A stretch of DNA of 64,000 nt. It comes from Diplolepis rosae. Its lineage: Eukaryota > Arthropoda > Insecta > Hymenoptera > Diplolepididae. Below are positions 34,505 to 44,148 of the stretch, one piece after another. Numbering within the stretch: the stretch's first letter is position 1; every line of letters starts with the position of its first letter. The position numbers and the translations under genes are program-made. The notes under the pieces were generated by a model that was not told the DNA's origin, ran no database searches, and saw only the letters and a list, made by a program, of their open reading frames with translations. The stretch spans positions 124,001 to 188,000 of the forward strand of contig JAPYXD010000481.1 of NCBI GenBank assembly GCA_030998225.1. Direction: 5' to 3'.

Positions 34505-34990
34505 CCCCTGTGAGTGAAAAGTGTTTTTTCGTGTTTTTTTGGGATTTTTTGGATTATAACTCATTATTTTTAGTGCGTGATTTAAGTGTATTAAGTCAGC
34601 AATCAAAATAATTCAAATTAATCGCTGTTTTATGTTAAATATAACCCTGTCAGTGAGCGTGTCTTCCTTTTGTGTTTTTTTGGAATTTTTGTGGATTAAA
34701 ACTCACTACTCTTAGTGTGTGATTTAAGTGTATTAAGTCAGCAATTATTAATTTTTGTGAATTAAAACTCATTATTTTTAGTGCATGATTTAGGTGTATA
34801 AAGTCGGCAATCTCAATAATCCAATTTAATCGTTGCTTATGTCAAATCTAACCCTGCAGTGAGTGTGTGTTCTTTTGTTTTTTTTTCGGAATTTTTGTGG
34901 ATTCAAACTCACTACTTTCAGTGCGTGATCTAAGTGCCTTAAGCCAAAAATCTTAATAACTCAATTTTATTGTTGGTTTGTTTTAAATCT
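34505..34990 (+). repeat. degenerate tandem array, about 4 units
   Basis: Units of about 140 bases recur with landmarks AGTGCGTGATTTAAGTGTAT, TAAGTCAGCAATC and GTGAGTGTGTGTTCC (about 34574, 34714, 34779 [short unit] and 34920). It lies at the centre of the foldback. Confidence 0.7.
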
Positions 34991-35483
34991 ACTCCTATCA
35001 GTGAGTGTGTGTTCCTTTTTGTTGTTTTTTGAATTTATTGTGTTGTTTTTGTGGTTTTTCGTGTTATTTGTGTGTTTTCGTTGTCTTCTCGTGGTTCTTG
35101 TGTCTGATGTTTTTTTTTAGTTTTTATGTGCTGTTTGTGGTTGAAAAACTCACACTCTCACGAGCGCAACTGGGATTAATTTTTTAATATAAAAAAAACT
35201 GCACCTCTCCTTTGGTCGTCCAACATCAGACCTTCACTTTTTCATGAGTTTTTTCCAAAATTTTTATGCTTGATCCACTAACTTAATTAAAGTAATAAAA
35301 TAAAAAATAAAAAAAAATAAAAAAATAAAAAAAACAAACAAAGACAAAAATTAGTATTACTTTTAGGTTACTAAATAACTTATAAATTGCACGCATGTCA
35401 GGTTAATTATTAATGATTAATTTTTAAGGTTTATTTTCTAAGGCTTCTTAGATATCTTACTGTTTTTACTTTTAAATAAATCT

Positions 35484-35524
35484 GGTACTGAAGAGGGCCC
35501 ACATCTGTGGCCGAAACGTTTGCC
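35484..35524 (+). ncRNA. hammerhead-like motif, family 1 (right arm)
   Basis: Mirror of 33796-33836, on the + strand, with GGTA in place of GGCA, which weakens stem I by one pair. Confidence 0.5.
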
Positions 35525-35586
35525 ACTTTGAAATTTTATATATTTGAAAAAAAGTAACTGACCCCATGCCGATGCAATTATCATAT

Positions 35587-36012
35587 AATTATATATAATA
35601 TATTTTACTTTTGATCAATCAAACCTTTTATTTATACTTATATATTGAAATTTTCATTTAAAATATGTTATGTATTCTGAAAGTTTTTTCAAAATGTTTT
35701 ATTATAAAGGATTTATTTTCAATTTTACTTCAAACCAAATTAAAGTTAGTGTACGATGTCGTGTGCTAATTCTGATATAATTTATATATTTTTCAAATAT
35801 TTAAACCTTTTATACTCAAACATTCAGAATTATTTTGAATTCAAAATGTTTTATTAAATTGCATTGGCTTTAGTGTCCATAAATGAAGATTTCTATTATA
35901 AATTAAATCAAGGGTCGTTACAATCTACTATTTTAATTGTTTTAATAAAACATTGAATAATTTAAAAACATTGAACATATTAATACGTTCATAGTTACAT
36001 ACTTAAGTTTAA
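35587..36012. other. AT-rich, no gene seen
   Basis: No supported feature. Confidence 0.5.
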
Positions 36013-36103
36013 AGAATTTGAAAATCTTTCTGTGGAAAAAAAGACGTTTTCGAATGCACCGGGATTCGAGCCCGGGTATTTCGATTGCCGGCCGACTGCA
36101 TGT
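36013..36103 (-). mobile_element. tRNA-derived SINE fragment
   Basis: GAATTTGAAAATCTTTCTGTGG, GGGATTCGAGCCC (inverse box B) and TTTCGATTGCCGG match the minus-oriented SINE head and adjacent body, then break off at GCATGTACATT. Confidence 0.75.
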
Positions 36104-36261
36104 ACATTCGTGTAAAAACATTAAATATTTTGAAAATTTTGTTTCAAGTATTTTACTTTATAGTAATGGTTTGTCGAATTTACTTCACACCGAATAAATC
36201 TCAAAGTGCAAGATCGCATACGAATTCAAATACAATTTATGCTTTTTTTGTAATATTTAAA

Positions 36262-37200
36262 ACCTTCCAATATCCGAGGATCGTTCTCGGAGAGCATGAA
36301 GTCGAGTGGAAAACAAGCATTAAGTACCTGGGGGTGCAGCTGGATCGTAGGCTTAGCTTTGGCGAACACCTAAAGATCGCAGCTGCCAAAGCCATCCAAT
36401 GTGGAGCGATCTTGAACCGGCTTATGCCAAACATTGGTGGACCCAGGGAAGCGAAAAGAAGATTGGTGACCAGCGTGGTCCATTCGAAGCTGCTTTATGC
36501 AGCTCCGGTCTGGGCCAATGCATTGCAAAACCATGCTATCCAGAAGAAGCTATTCTCGTCGCAGAGACTTGTCGCGCTGAGAATAGTTTCGGCATATAGA
36601 ACTATCTCGACGAGCGCTGTGCTGGTCCTGGCGAGCGTCCCGCCAATAGATTTATTGGCGGAGGAAAGGCAGGAAACCTTTCAGCTTCGCAAGGAGCTTA
36701 CCTGCGCCGACCTGCAGGAAATCGCTCGCGCGAAGGAGGCCATCCGCAAGGATGGAAGGCGCAGACTCGTCGAGAAATGGCAGATGAGATGGCATGGTGA
36801 GCAGACAGGGAGATGGACCTACCGCCTGATCCCGGAGCTCGCCACCTGGCTGAACAGAATGCACGGGGAAGTCGGCTTTTACCTGGCGCAAGCGCTCTCG
36901 GGCCATGGCTGTTTTAACGCGTACCTGAGGCGCTTTAAGAAGATAGACGAGGAGACGTGTCGCTACTGCGATTCTCCGGTGGATAACGCGGAGCACGCAC
37001 TCTTCGTCTGCGCAAAATGGGGTGTGGCTAGGGGGGTCCTCGGTCAGGCGGTGGGTTCCGAACTTACTCCTGACACGATGGTCCCCCTCATGCTCCAGTC
37101 TGAACGGTTCTGGACGCTCATCGAGTCATTCGTCACACTTGTGATGAAGACGAAAGAACTTGATGGGCGTCGGGAGCGAAACAACGGGGAGGGCCAGTAG
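36262..37200 (+). pseudogene. R1-clade ORF2 C-terminal part, 5'-truncated copy
   Basis: The open frame is 371 codons from an ATG at 36085, but homology to the element at 6.9-7.8 kb starts only near 36262 (QYPRIVLGEHEVEW); the first 60 or so residues are unrelated AT-rich sequence. It covers the end of the RT (KYLGVQLDRRLSF) and the whole C-terminal domain with the CCHC finger (CRYCDSPVDNAEHALFVC), ending GRRERNNGEGQ at the stop. Within this part there is no stop or frameshift, so it is younger or less decayed than the other copy. With no catalytic RT core it is a dead-on-arrival insertion. RNase H is not evident. Confidence 0.9.
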
Positions 37201-37577
37201 AAATCGCATCGGGGCCTGCACCCGCGGTCCTGCGTCTCGGGTAGACTTGGCTGTCCGCGTCGTTCGGGGGTGGAATCTGTATGTTTCCTCCCCTGGGTGG
37301 CGCGGCTAGTCGGTTTGCCTAGTGGGCGTGTGGCCGCGGATGTAGGTTTCGAGCGAACGGATGACGGAAGAATCGTACGCGACTTTAATGGAACCAACCA
37401 CCCGTGAAGTTTAAAGCCGAAAGGCGGTTCCGCGGGTGGTGTATTGGTTCGAGAGAGGGGGTTTTTTGGTTTTAACAGGTATGCCTAGACCCGTCCTAGG
37501 AGAGTCCTGTACAAGGTCTATAAAAGATTTTGCCATTTTTCCTCCTCACCAAACAAAAAAAAAAAACAAAAAAAAAG
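37201..37577 (+). other. 3' UTR and A-rich tail of the truncated R1-clade copy
   Basis: Matches 6643-6919 inverted. It ends in an A-rich tail (37551-37577) interrupted by C, next to TAACTTAATTT. A TSD could not be identified by eye. Confidence 0.85.
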
Positions 37578-37983
37578 TAACTTAATTTTTATAATAAAAG
37601 ATTAATATTTTTTCCTGATGCTAAAATAAAAGTTAACACAGTTTTGCTTCTAATAAGCCCAAGTTAAGAGCATAATATTGATTTTGTAAAAATATACTAC
37701 AAAAAATGTGCCCGCTTCGTGGGCACATTGTCATGGCGCGCTTCGCTTGCAAGTTTATGCACGCCTAGGGCGCGCGATTCGATCGTCGCACTCGGTCTTA
37801 TATTCTTCGGACCCTAAAGCCAACTAAGAACATCAACAATATTTGAATATTAATACTAAGGGTCGATATAAGTCATGTTTCATTATTATTTAAATTTATT
37901 ACATGTAACTTGATACTTAAGTTCAAGTCAATTTTATAATATTATCGATGTGAATTACATTTTCTCAAAGTTACTAAATTTAA
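37578..37983. other. AT-rich with a hairpin and a repeat end
   Basis: 37706-37728 is a perfect hairpin, ATGTGCCC/GGGCACAT with a 7-base loop, in a short GC-rich island. 37809-37870 (GGACCCTAAAGCCAACTAAG to AAGGGTCGATA) matches 44163-44224, the outer flank of the family-2 foldback. Confidence 0.6.
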
Positions 37984-38076
37984 TATTTATTCATATCTTT
38001 GGCATAGGGTCAGTTTCTTCTTATTTTCTTTGATTAAAATTATTATTAGATTTAATAATGCGCAAAAAGAAAAAAA

Positions 38077-38117
38077 GGCAAACGTTTCGGCCACATATGG
38101 GGGCCCTCTTCAGTGCC
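38077..38117 (-). ncRNA. hammerhead-like motif, family 1
   Basis: Minus sense: GGCA, CTGAAGA, GGGCC...GGCC, GAAACGTTTGCC. The core is complete and GGCA/TGCC can pair as stem I. Confidence 0.5.
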
Positions 38118-38505
38118 ATAAATTCAAAGATTAATTCAAAATTTCTGTAAAGAATTACAATATAGAAGATAAATAAAAAAAATGAATTATCATAGAAATT
38201 AAAAACTTATCTCATAGCTAGCAATTCAAAATGAAGTAGTCCAGTATGCAGCATCACGAATTAAAAATTCATTTGAAGTTCACTATGAATAAAAAACCGG
38301 ATAAATTAAAAAACATAACAAATTTTGCACACGAACCGACCGGAATTTTTTTCAAAAAATGTTTATTATTAATGAATGATGCCAAATTGTTCACAATGGC
38401 AAAACGCGAACAAGTTTTACATTAATGAAAACTTCTCGTGAAGACTTTAATACCGGCGTCTCTCACAGAATGATCTGAACTGTTTTAACAACCGACTCGG
38501 GACAT

Positions 38506-38742
38506 GTGGCTTTGCTGACCGAAAATTTTTCTCCTATAAGCAATCCTGAGAGGTTCTTTTCCTCCTTGAAGAAGACTATTGTCCTGTACTTAGTTAAGAA
38601 ATTCGAGACGTTTATGATGATTTTCACGAGTGGACGAAGGCGTTTATTTTTCAAGAAAACGATTTTGTATATAGGCTTCACGGACAATCCATTTTACACT
38701 GAATTTGCAAGCAAGGCATTACAGAAACATAAATTATTATAA
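38506..38742 (+). CDS. unrecognised 78-codon ORF in block C, copy 1
   Basis: Basic, Phe/Lys/Thr-rich product (MALLTENFSPISNPERFF...). Its inverted copy at 42287-42523 is also open, with few replacements. The antisense frame is open in both copies as well (38463-38687, minus). I see no catalytic motif or domain. Conservation may simply reflect recent duplication. Confidence 0.2.
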   Translation: MALLTENFSPISNPERFFSSLKKTIVLYLVKKFETFMMIFTSGRRRLFFKKTILYIGFTDNPFYTEFASKALQKHKLL

Positions 38743-39141
38743 TATCTAGGCATGTACTTTTACTCAATATTTAAAAAAAATTTGAAAGTTGTTTATTTTC
38801 ACATTCAGATATATTCTGAGGTGTTTTCAAAAAAATGATTATAAATTTATCTTTAAAAATTAATAAAAATGCAATTTGAATATTCGTGATATCAAGTATC
38901 ACATTTGAAGTATTATTAAAGTTAACTAGTTCTGAAAATAGTCAGAACTGTTAGATATTCTAGCTTTCTAGTGAAAGTGTCTTTTTTAAATTTCAAAGTG
39001 ACATATTTGATGACATGTCTATTATTATATTGACCCAAATTCATATAATGTTTATTCATTTCTTTGGCATAGGGGCAGTTTCTTCTTATTTTCTTTGATT
39101 AAAATTATTATTAGATTTAATAATGCGCAAAAAGAAAGCAA

Positions 39142-39182
39142 AGAAAACGTTTCGGCCACATATGGGGGCCCTCGTCAGTGCC
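39142..39182 (-). ncRNA. hammerhead-like motif, family 1
   Basis: Minus sense core CTGACGA (variable position 7 is C here) with GAAACG. The TGCC strand of stem I has changed to TTCT, so stem I is poor. Confidence 0.4.
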
Positions 39183-39194
39183 ATAAATTCAAAG

Positions 39195-39208
39195 ATTAAT
39201 TCAAAATT
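39195..39208. other. 14-bp target-site duplication (left)
   Basis: ATTAATTCAAAATT, repeated at the right border of the SINE cluster (from about 41802) and present once at the empty site in the related sequence at 38131-38145. The length fits LINE-mediated insertion. Confidence 0.75.
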
Positions 39209-39393
39209 AATTAGTTGAGTTTGAAATTTTTGTCACTGCCTACATTATCGGAGGATCACTAGTCGCGTATCAGATAGGATACGTTGTCGACAGGTGTCCT
39301 CGTAGACAATTTCAAACTCTTATATCGCAAATAATGCAAATAAATTCAATATTTAAAGAATTTGAAAATCTTTCTGTGGAAAAAATGACGCTT

Positions 39394-40143
39394 TCGACTG
39401 CGCTGGGATTCGAGCCCAGGTCTTTCGATTGCCGGTCGACTGCTCTAACCACTGAGCTACACAGGCGTCCGACATCTCTTTCTCCACAGGAAGATCTCCT
39501 TATATCGCCTAGTGGCTCAGCCTTGCGGCTGTAAATGATTTCAAATTAATTAGTTGAGTTTGAAATTTTTTGTCACTGCCTACATTATCGGAGGATCACT
39601 AGTCGCGTATCAGATAGGATACGTTGTCGACAGGTGTCCTCGTAGACAATTTCAAACTCTTATATCGCAAATAATGCAAATAAATTCAATATTTAAAGAA
39701 TTTGAAAATCTTTCTGTGGAAAAAATGACGCTTTCGACTGCGCTGGGATTCGAGCCCAGGTCTTTCGATTGCCGGTCGACTGCTCTACCACTGAGCTACA
39801 CAGGCGTCCGACATCTCTTTCTCCACAGGAAGATCTCCTTATATCGCCTAGTGGCTCAGCCTTGCGGCTGTAAATGATTTCAAATTAATTAGTTGAGTTT
39901 GAAATTTTTGTCACTGCCTACATTATCGGAGGATCACTAGTCGCGTATCAGATAGGATACGTTGTCGACAGGTGTCCTCGTAGACAATTTCAAACTCTTA
40001 TATCGCAAATAATGCAAATAAATTCAATATTTAAAGAATTTGAAAATCTTTCTGTGGAAAAAATGACGCTTTCGACTGCGCTGGGATTCGAGCCCAGGTC
40101 TTTCGATTGCCGGTCGACTGCTCTACCACTGAGCTACACAGGC
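39394..40143 (-). other. three tRNA-like SINE heads, left arm
   Basis: Heads at 39394-39466, 39734-39805 and 40072-40143 (minus). Each has box A (TAGCTCAGTGGTAGAGC) and box B (GGGCTCGAATCCC), the internal RNA polymerase III promoter. The outermost head has one extra base in the D loop (GGTTAGAGC). Confidence 0.8.
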
Positions 40144-40363
40144 GTCCGACATCTCTTTCTCCACAGGAAGATCTCCTTATATCGCCTAGTGGCTCAGCCT
40201 TGCGGCTGTAAATGATTTCAAATTAATTAGTTGAGTTTGAAATTTTTGTCACTGCCTACATTATCGGAGGATCACTAGTCGCGTATCAGATAGGATACGT
40301 TGTCGACAGGTGTCCTCGTAGACAATTTCAAACTCTTATATCGCAAATAATGCAAATAAATTC

Positions 40364-40446
40364 AATATTTAAAGAATTTGAAAATCTTTCTGTGGAAAAA
40401 ATGACGCTTTCGACTGCGCTGGGATTCGAGCCCAGGTCTTTCGATT
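40364..40446. other. palindrome spacer and inversion junction
   Basis: The left array breaks inside the tRNA-like head (at TTTCGATTG) and joins AATTTATTTGC of the opposite orientation. ATTG is shared by both parent sequences at the joint, a 4-base microhomology. Confidence 0.7.
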
Positions 40447-40666
40447 GAATTTATTTGCATTATTTGCGATATAAGAGTTTGAAATTGTCTACGAGGACAC
40501 CTGTCGACAACGTATCCTATCTGATACGCGACTAGTGATCCTCCGATAATGTAGGCAGTGACAAAAATTTCAAACTCAACTAATTAATTTGAAATCATTT
40601 ACAGCCGCAAGGCTGAGCCACTAGGCGATATAAGGAGATCTTCCTGTGGAGAAAGAGATGTCGGAC

Positions 40667-41754
40667 GCCTGTGTAGCTCAGTGGTAGAGCAGTCGACCGG
40701 CAATCGAAAGACCTGGGCTCGAATCCCAGCGCAGTCGAAAGCGTCATTTTTTCCACAGAAAGATTTTCAAATTCTTTAAATATTGAATTTATTTGCATTA
40801 TTTGCGATATAAGAGTTTGAAATTGTCTACGAGGACACCTGTCGACAACGTATCCTATCTGATACGCGACTAGTGATCCTCCGATAATGTAGGCAGTGAC
40901 AAAAATTTCAAACTCAACTAATTAATTTGAAATCATTTACAGCCGCAAGGCTGAGCCACTAGGCGATATAAGGAGATCTTCCTGTGGAGAAAGAGATGTC
41001 GGACGCCTGTGTAGCTCAGTGGTAGAGCAGTCGACCGGCAATCGAAAGACCTGGGCTCGAATCCCAGCGCAGTCGAAAGCGTCATTTTTTCCACAGAAAG
41101 ATTTTCAAATTCTTTAAATATTGAATTTATTTGCATTATTTGCGATATAAGAGTTTGAAATTGTCTACGAGGACACCTGTCGACAACGTATCCTATCTGA
41201 TACGCGACTAGTGATCCTCCGATAATGTAGGCAGTGACAAAAATTTCAAACTCAACTAATTAATTTGAAATCATTTACAGCCGCAAGGCTGAGCCACTAG
41301 GCGATATAAGGAGATCTTCCTGTGGAGAAAGAGATGTCGGACGCCTGTGTAGCTCAGTGGTTAGAGCAGTCGACCGGCAATCGAAAGACCTGGGCTCGAA
41401 TCCCAGCGCAGTCGAAAGCGTCATTTTTTCCACAGAAAGATTTTCAAATTCTTTAAATATTGAATTTATTTGCATTATTTGCGATATAAGAGTTTGAAAT
41501 TGTCTACGAGGACACCTGTCGACAACGTATCCTATCTGATACGCGACTAGTGATCCTCCGATAATGTAGGCAGTGACAAAAATTTCAAACTCAACTAATT
41601 AATTTGAAATCATTTACAGCCGCAAGGCTGAGCCACTAGGCGATATAAGGAGATCTTCCTGTGGAGAAAGAGATGTCGGACGCCTGTGTAGCTCAGTGGT
41701 CAGAGCAGTCGACCGGCAATCGAAAGACCTGGGCTCGAATCCCAGCGCAGTCGA
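40667..41754 (+). other. four tRNA-like SINE heads, right arm
   Basis: Heads at 40667-40738, 41005-41076, 41343-41415 and 41682-41754. The D arm GCTCAGTGGTAGAGC and T arm folds are good. The anticodon loop CCGGCAA would give GGC (Ala), but the base before it is C instead of U33 and the anticodon stem has a mismatch, so these are SINE heads and not tRNA genes. The third head has GGTTAGAGC and the fourth GGTCAGAGC. Confidence 0.8.
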
Positions 41755-41913
41755 AAGCGTCATTTTTTCCACAGAAAGATTTTCAAATTCTTTAAATATT
41801 AATTCAAAATTTCTGTAAAGAATTACAATATAGAAGATAAATAAAAAAAATGAATTATCATAGAAATTAAAAACTTATCTCATAGCTAGCAATTCAAAAT
41901 GAAGTAGTCCAGT

Positions 41914-42111
41914 ATGCAGCATCACGAATTAAAAATTCATTTGAAGTTCACTATGAATAAAAAGCCGGATAAAATGAAAAAATATAAAAGATTTTACATA
42001 CGAACCGAACGGAATTTTTTTCAAAAAATGTTTATTATTAAAGAAGGATGCCAAATTGGTTCACAATGGCAAAACGCGAACAAGTTTTACATTTATGAAA
42101 ACTTCTGGTGA
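41914..42111 (+). CDS. unrecognised 65-codon ORF in block B
   Basis: Basic Lys/Phe-rich frame (MQHHELKIHLKFTMNKKPD...), open also in the inverted copy 42588-42785 but broken at 38250-38450. No domain recognised; probably not a protein. Confidence 0.15.
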   Translation: MQHHELKIHLKFTMNKKPDKMKKYKRFYIRTERNFFQKMFIIKEGCQIGSQWQNANKFYIYENFW

Positions 42112-42286
42112 AGACTTTATTACCGTGATACTTAATATCACGAATATTCAAATTGCATTTTTATTAATTTTTAAAGATAAATTTATAATCATTTTTTGAA
42201 AACACCTCAGAATATATCTGAATGTGAAAATAAACAACTTTCAAATTTTTTTTTTTAAATATTGAGTAAAATTACATAAATGGATA

Positions 42287-42523
42287 TTATAATATTTTAT
42301 GTTTATATAACGCCTTGCTTGCAAATTCAGTGTAAAATGGATTGTCCGTGAAGCTTATATATAAAATCGTTTTCTTGACAAATAAACGCCTTCGTCCACT
42401 CGTGAAAATCATCATAAACGTCTCGAATTTCTTAACTAGGTACAGGACAATAGTCTTCTTCAAGGAGGAAAAGAACCTCTCAGGATTGCTTATAGGAAAA
42501 AAAATTTCGGTCAGCAAAGCCAC
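42287..42523 (-). CDS. unrecognised 78-codon ORF in block C, inverted copy
   Basis: Mirror of 38506-38742 with a handful of amino-acid differences. The opposite strand (42342-42566) is open too. Confidence 0.2.
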   Translation of the reverse strand: MALLTEIFFPISNPERFFSSLKKTIVLYLVKKFETFMMIFTSGRRRLFVKKTILYISFTDNPFYTEFASKALYKHKIL

Positions 42524-42913
42524 ATGTCCCGAGTCGGTTTTTAAAACAGTTCAGATCATTCTGTGAGAGACGCCGGTAATAAAGTCTTCACCAGAAGTTT
42601 TCATAAATGTAAAACTTGTTCGCGTTTTGCCATTGTGAACCAATTTGGCATCCTTCTCTAATAATAAACATTTTTTGAAAAAAATTCCGTTCGGTTCGTG
42701 TGTAAAATCTTTTATATTTTTTCATTTTATCCGGTTTTTTATTCATAGTGAACTTCAAATGAATTTTTAATTCGTGATGCTGCATACTGGACTACTTCAT
42801 TTTGAATTGCAAGCTATGAGATAAGTTTTTAATTTCTATGATAATTCCTTTTTTTTAATTATCTTCTATATTGTAATCCTTTACAGAAATTTTGAATTAA
42901 TCTTTGAATTTAT

Positions 42914-42954
42914 GGCACTGAAGAGGGGCCCCATATGTGGCCGAAACGTTTGCC
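42914..42954 (+). ncRNA. hammerhead-like motif, family 1
   Basis: GGCA, CTGAAGA, GGGGCC...GGCC, GAAACGTTTGCC on the + strand. All core residues are present, and GGCA/TGCC forms stem I. One or two unpaired G lie between the core and stem II. Confidence 0.55.
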
Positions 42955-43130
42955 TTTTTTTCTTTTTGCGCATTATTAAATCTAATAATAATTTTAATCA
43001 AAGAAAATAAGAAGAAACTGCCCCTATGCCAAAGAAATGAATAAACATTATATGAATTTGGGTCAATATAATAATAGACATGTCATCAAACATGTCACTT
43101 TGAAAGTTTAGGGTCCAGGAAAAAATGTAA

Positions 43131-43186
43131 CTCAAAGTTTCATATTTTCAAACGTTTCGACTCAGATTGGAGTCCTCATCAGTGAG
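43131..43186 (-). ncRNA. hammerhead-like motif, family 2 (left arm)
   Basis: Minus sense: CTCA, CTGATGA, G, perfect 5-bp stem II GACTC/GAGTC with loop CAATCT, GAAACGTTT, loop, AAACTT, TGAG. CTCA/TGAG gives a 4-bp stem I, and GTTT/AAAC a stem III with one bulged C. Confidence 0.6.
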
Positions 43187-44092
43187 AATTTAATTCTATA
43201 AAAATACAAAAGGAAGAGACTTAAAAAAATTGCACGTGTGACCGATGAACATTGTAATAAGAAATGTTATAAAGAATTGCAAGTGTAAAATATAAAACTG
43301 GTCTAAATACCTAATTTTGCACAAAAAAAAAATTGAAACTATAACAAACCTAAAATATCTGTAAAAATACTAGGGGGAGAACATTAATGGAATTGCACGT
43401 GTGACGGATAAACATTGTGGAAAAATGATATAAATGATTTATAAATGTGAAAGTGTAAAATTAATCTAAATAACTAAATTTAGTTTTAGACCAATTTCTT
43501 ATAGTATATCACATGTACAATTCGTTTATATCGGCTTTTACCACAATTTTTATCCGTCACACGTTCTATATTTTTAAGTCCCTCCCCTTAGTAATTTTTA
43601 CTCAAAAAATCTTTGCTAAGGTTTATTTTCTTGTAAATTTGGTTATTTAGACCAATTTTATATTTCCACATGTTCAATTCATCTAGACCGTTTTTACCAC
43701 AATGTTTACCCGTCACACGCTTAAACTTTAAGTTTCTTCACTTCGTATTTTTATAGAAAAAATTTTTTTTTGGTTACATTTTTCAATTTTTTTTTGCAAA
43801 TTTAGTTATTTAGATTAATTTTACACTTTCACATTTATATATCATTTATATCATTTTTCCACAATGTTTATCCGTCACACGTGCAATTCCTTTAATGTTC
43901 TCCCCCTAGTATTTTTACAGATATTTTTGGTTTGTTATAGTTTCAATTTCTTTTTTTTGCAAATTTAGTTATTTAGACCAGTTTTATATTTTACACTCGC
44001 AATTCTTTATAACATTTCTTATTACAATGTTCATCGGTCACACGTGCAATTTTTTTAAGTCTCTTCCTTTTGTATTTTTATAGAATTAAATT

Positions 44093-44148
44093 CTCACTGA
44101 TGAGGACTCCAATCTGAGTCGAAACGTTTGAAAATATGAAACTTTGAG
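44093..44148 (+). ncRNA. hammerhead-like motif, family 2 (right arm)
   Basis: Exact mirror of 43131-43186 on the + strand. Predicted cleavage would follow CTT, before TGAG, if the fold is active. Confidence 0.6.

Larger units (their letters stand above)
33734..35586. mobile_element. foldback element with family-1 hammerhead-like motifs at both ends
   Basis: Near-perfect inverted arms (33734-34320 and 34990-35586) begin ATATGATAATTGCATCGGCA followed by TGGGGTCAGTTAC. Each arm holds the ribozyme-like motif about 60 bases in. The arms also contain mirrored 60-codon Phe/Cys-rich frames, which are low-complexity products of TTT/TGT-rich DNA and not a credible protein. The centre is a degenerate tandem array (34505-34990). 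No transposase or RT. Confidence 0.85.
37984..38990 (+). repeat. half-copy of the family-1 foldback (blocks A-B-C)
   Basis: Block A (37984-38130) has GGCATAGGGTCAGTTTC and the ribozyme-like motif. Block B (38130-38460) and block C (38460-38910) are repeated in inverted order at 42120-43065. It directly abuts the next element at 38991. Confidence 0.8.
39209..41803. mobile_element. palindromic tandem cluster of a tRNA-derived SINE
   Basis: Units of 338-339 bp start at 39209, 39548, 39887 and 40225 (minus orientation) and continue, after inversion at 40363/40447, in + orientation to 41803. The arms are mirror images about 40405 with an 83-base unpaired spacer (40364-40446). The order of variants is mirrored too: units 1, 2, 3 on the left equal units 3, 2, 1 on the right, and a fourth partial unit exists only on the right. 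The whole cluster is bounded by a 14-bp duplication. Each unit has a tRNA-like head plus a body with GTATCCTATCTGATACG and GATAATGTAGGCAGTG. No protein is encoded; the 66-67-codon frames in each unit are by-products. Confidence 0.9.
38991..43105. mobile_element. large family-1 foldback invaded by a palindromic SINE cluster
   Basis: The ends TTTCAAAGTGACAT...ATGTCACTTTGAAA are inverted, followed on both sides by CAATATAATAATAGACATGT-type sequence, GGCATAGGGGCAG and the ribozyme-like motif. Mirror positions add up to 82096 at every landmark checked (39142 with 42954, 39182 with 42914). Right arm order is A', B', C' (43065-42120). The left arm is A (39056-39208), then the SINE cluster, then B (41804-42120), with C lost. 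The element is thus older than the SINE insertion. No transposase or RT is present. Confidence 0.85.

Noticed and set aside
34125..35187. Mirrored Phe/Cys-rich 60-codon frames as a small membrane protein
   Set aside because: Composition follows from TTT/TGT-rich DNA in the foldback arms; both copies are equally explained by the inverted repeat.
40667..40738. Functional tRNA-Ala gene
   Set aside because: D and T arms are good, but U33 is replaced, the anticodon stem mispairs, and the head is embedded in a SINE unit repeated several times.
39334..41475. Six near-identical 66-67-codon frames in the SINE units
   Set aside because: They cross the tRNA-like head and are by-products of a repeat; the sequence is explained as a polymerase III SINE.
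38991..43105. Penelope-like element with its own RT
   Set aside because: Terminal motifs resemble Penelope-type hammerheads, but no RT or GIY-YIG motif was found in any frame, so only resemblance is claimed.
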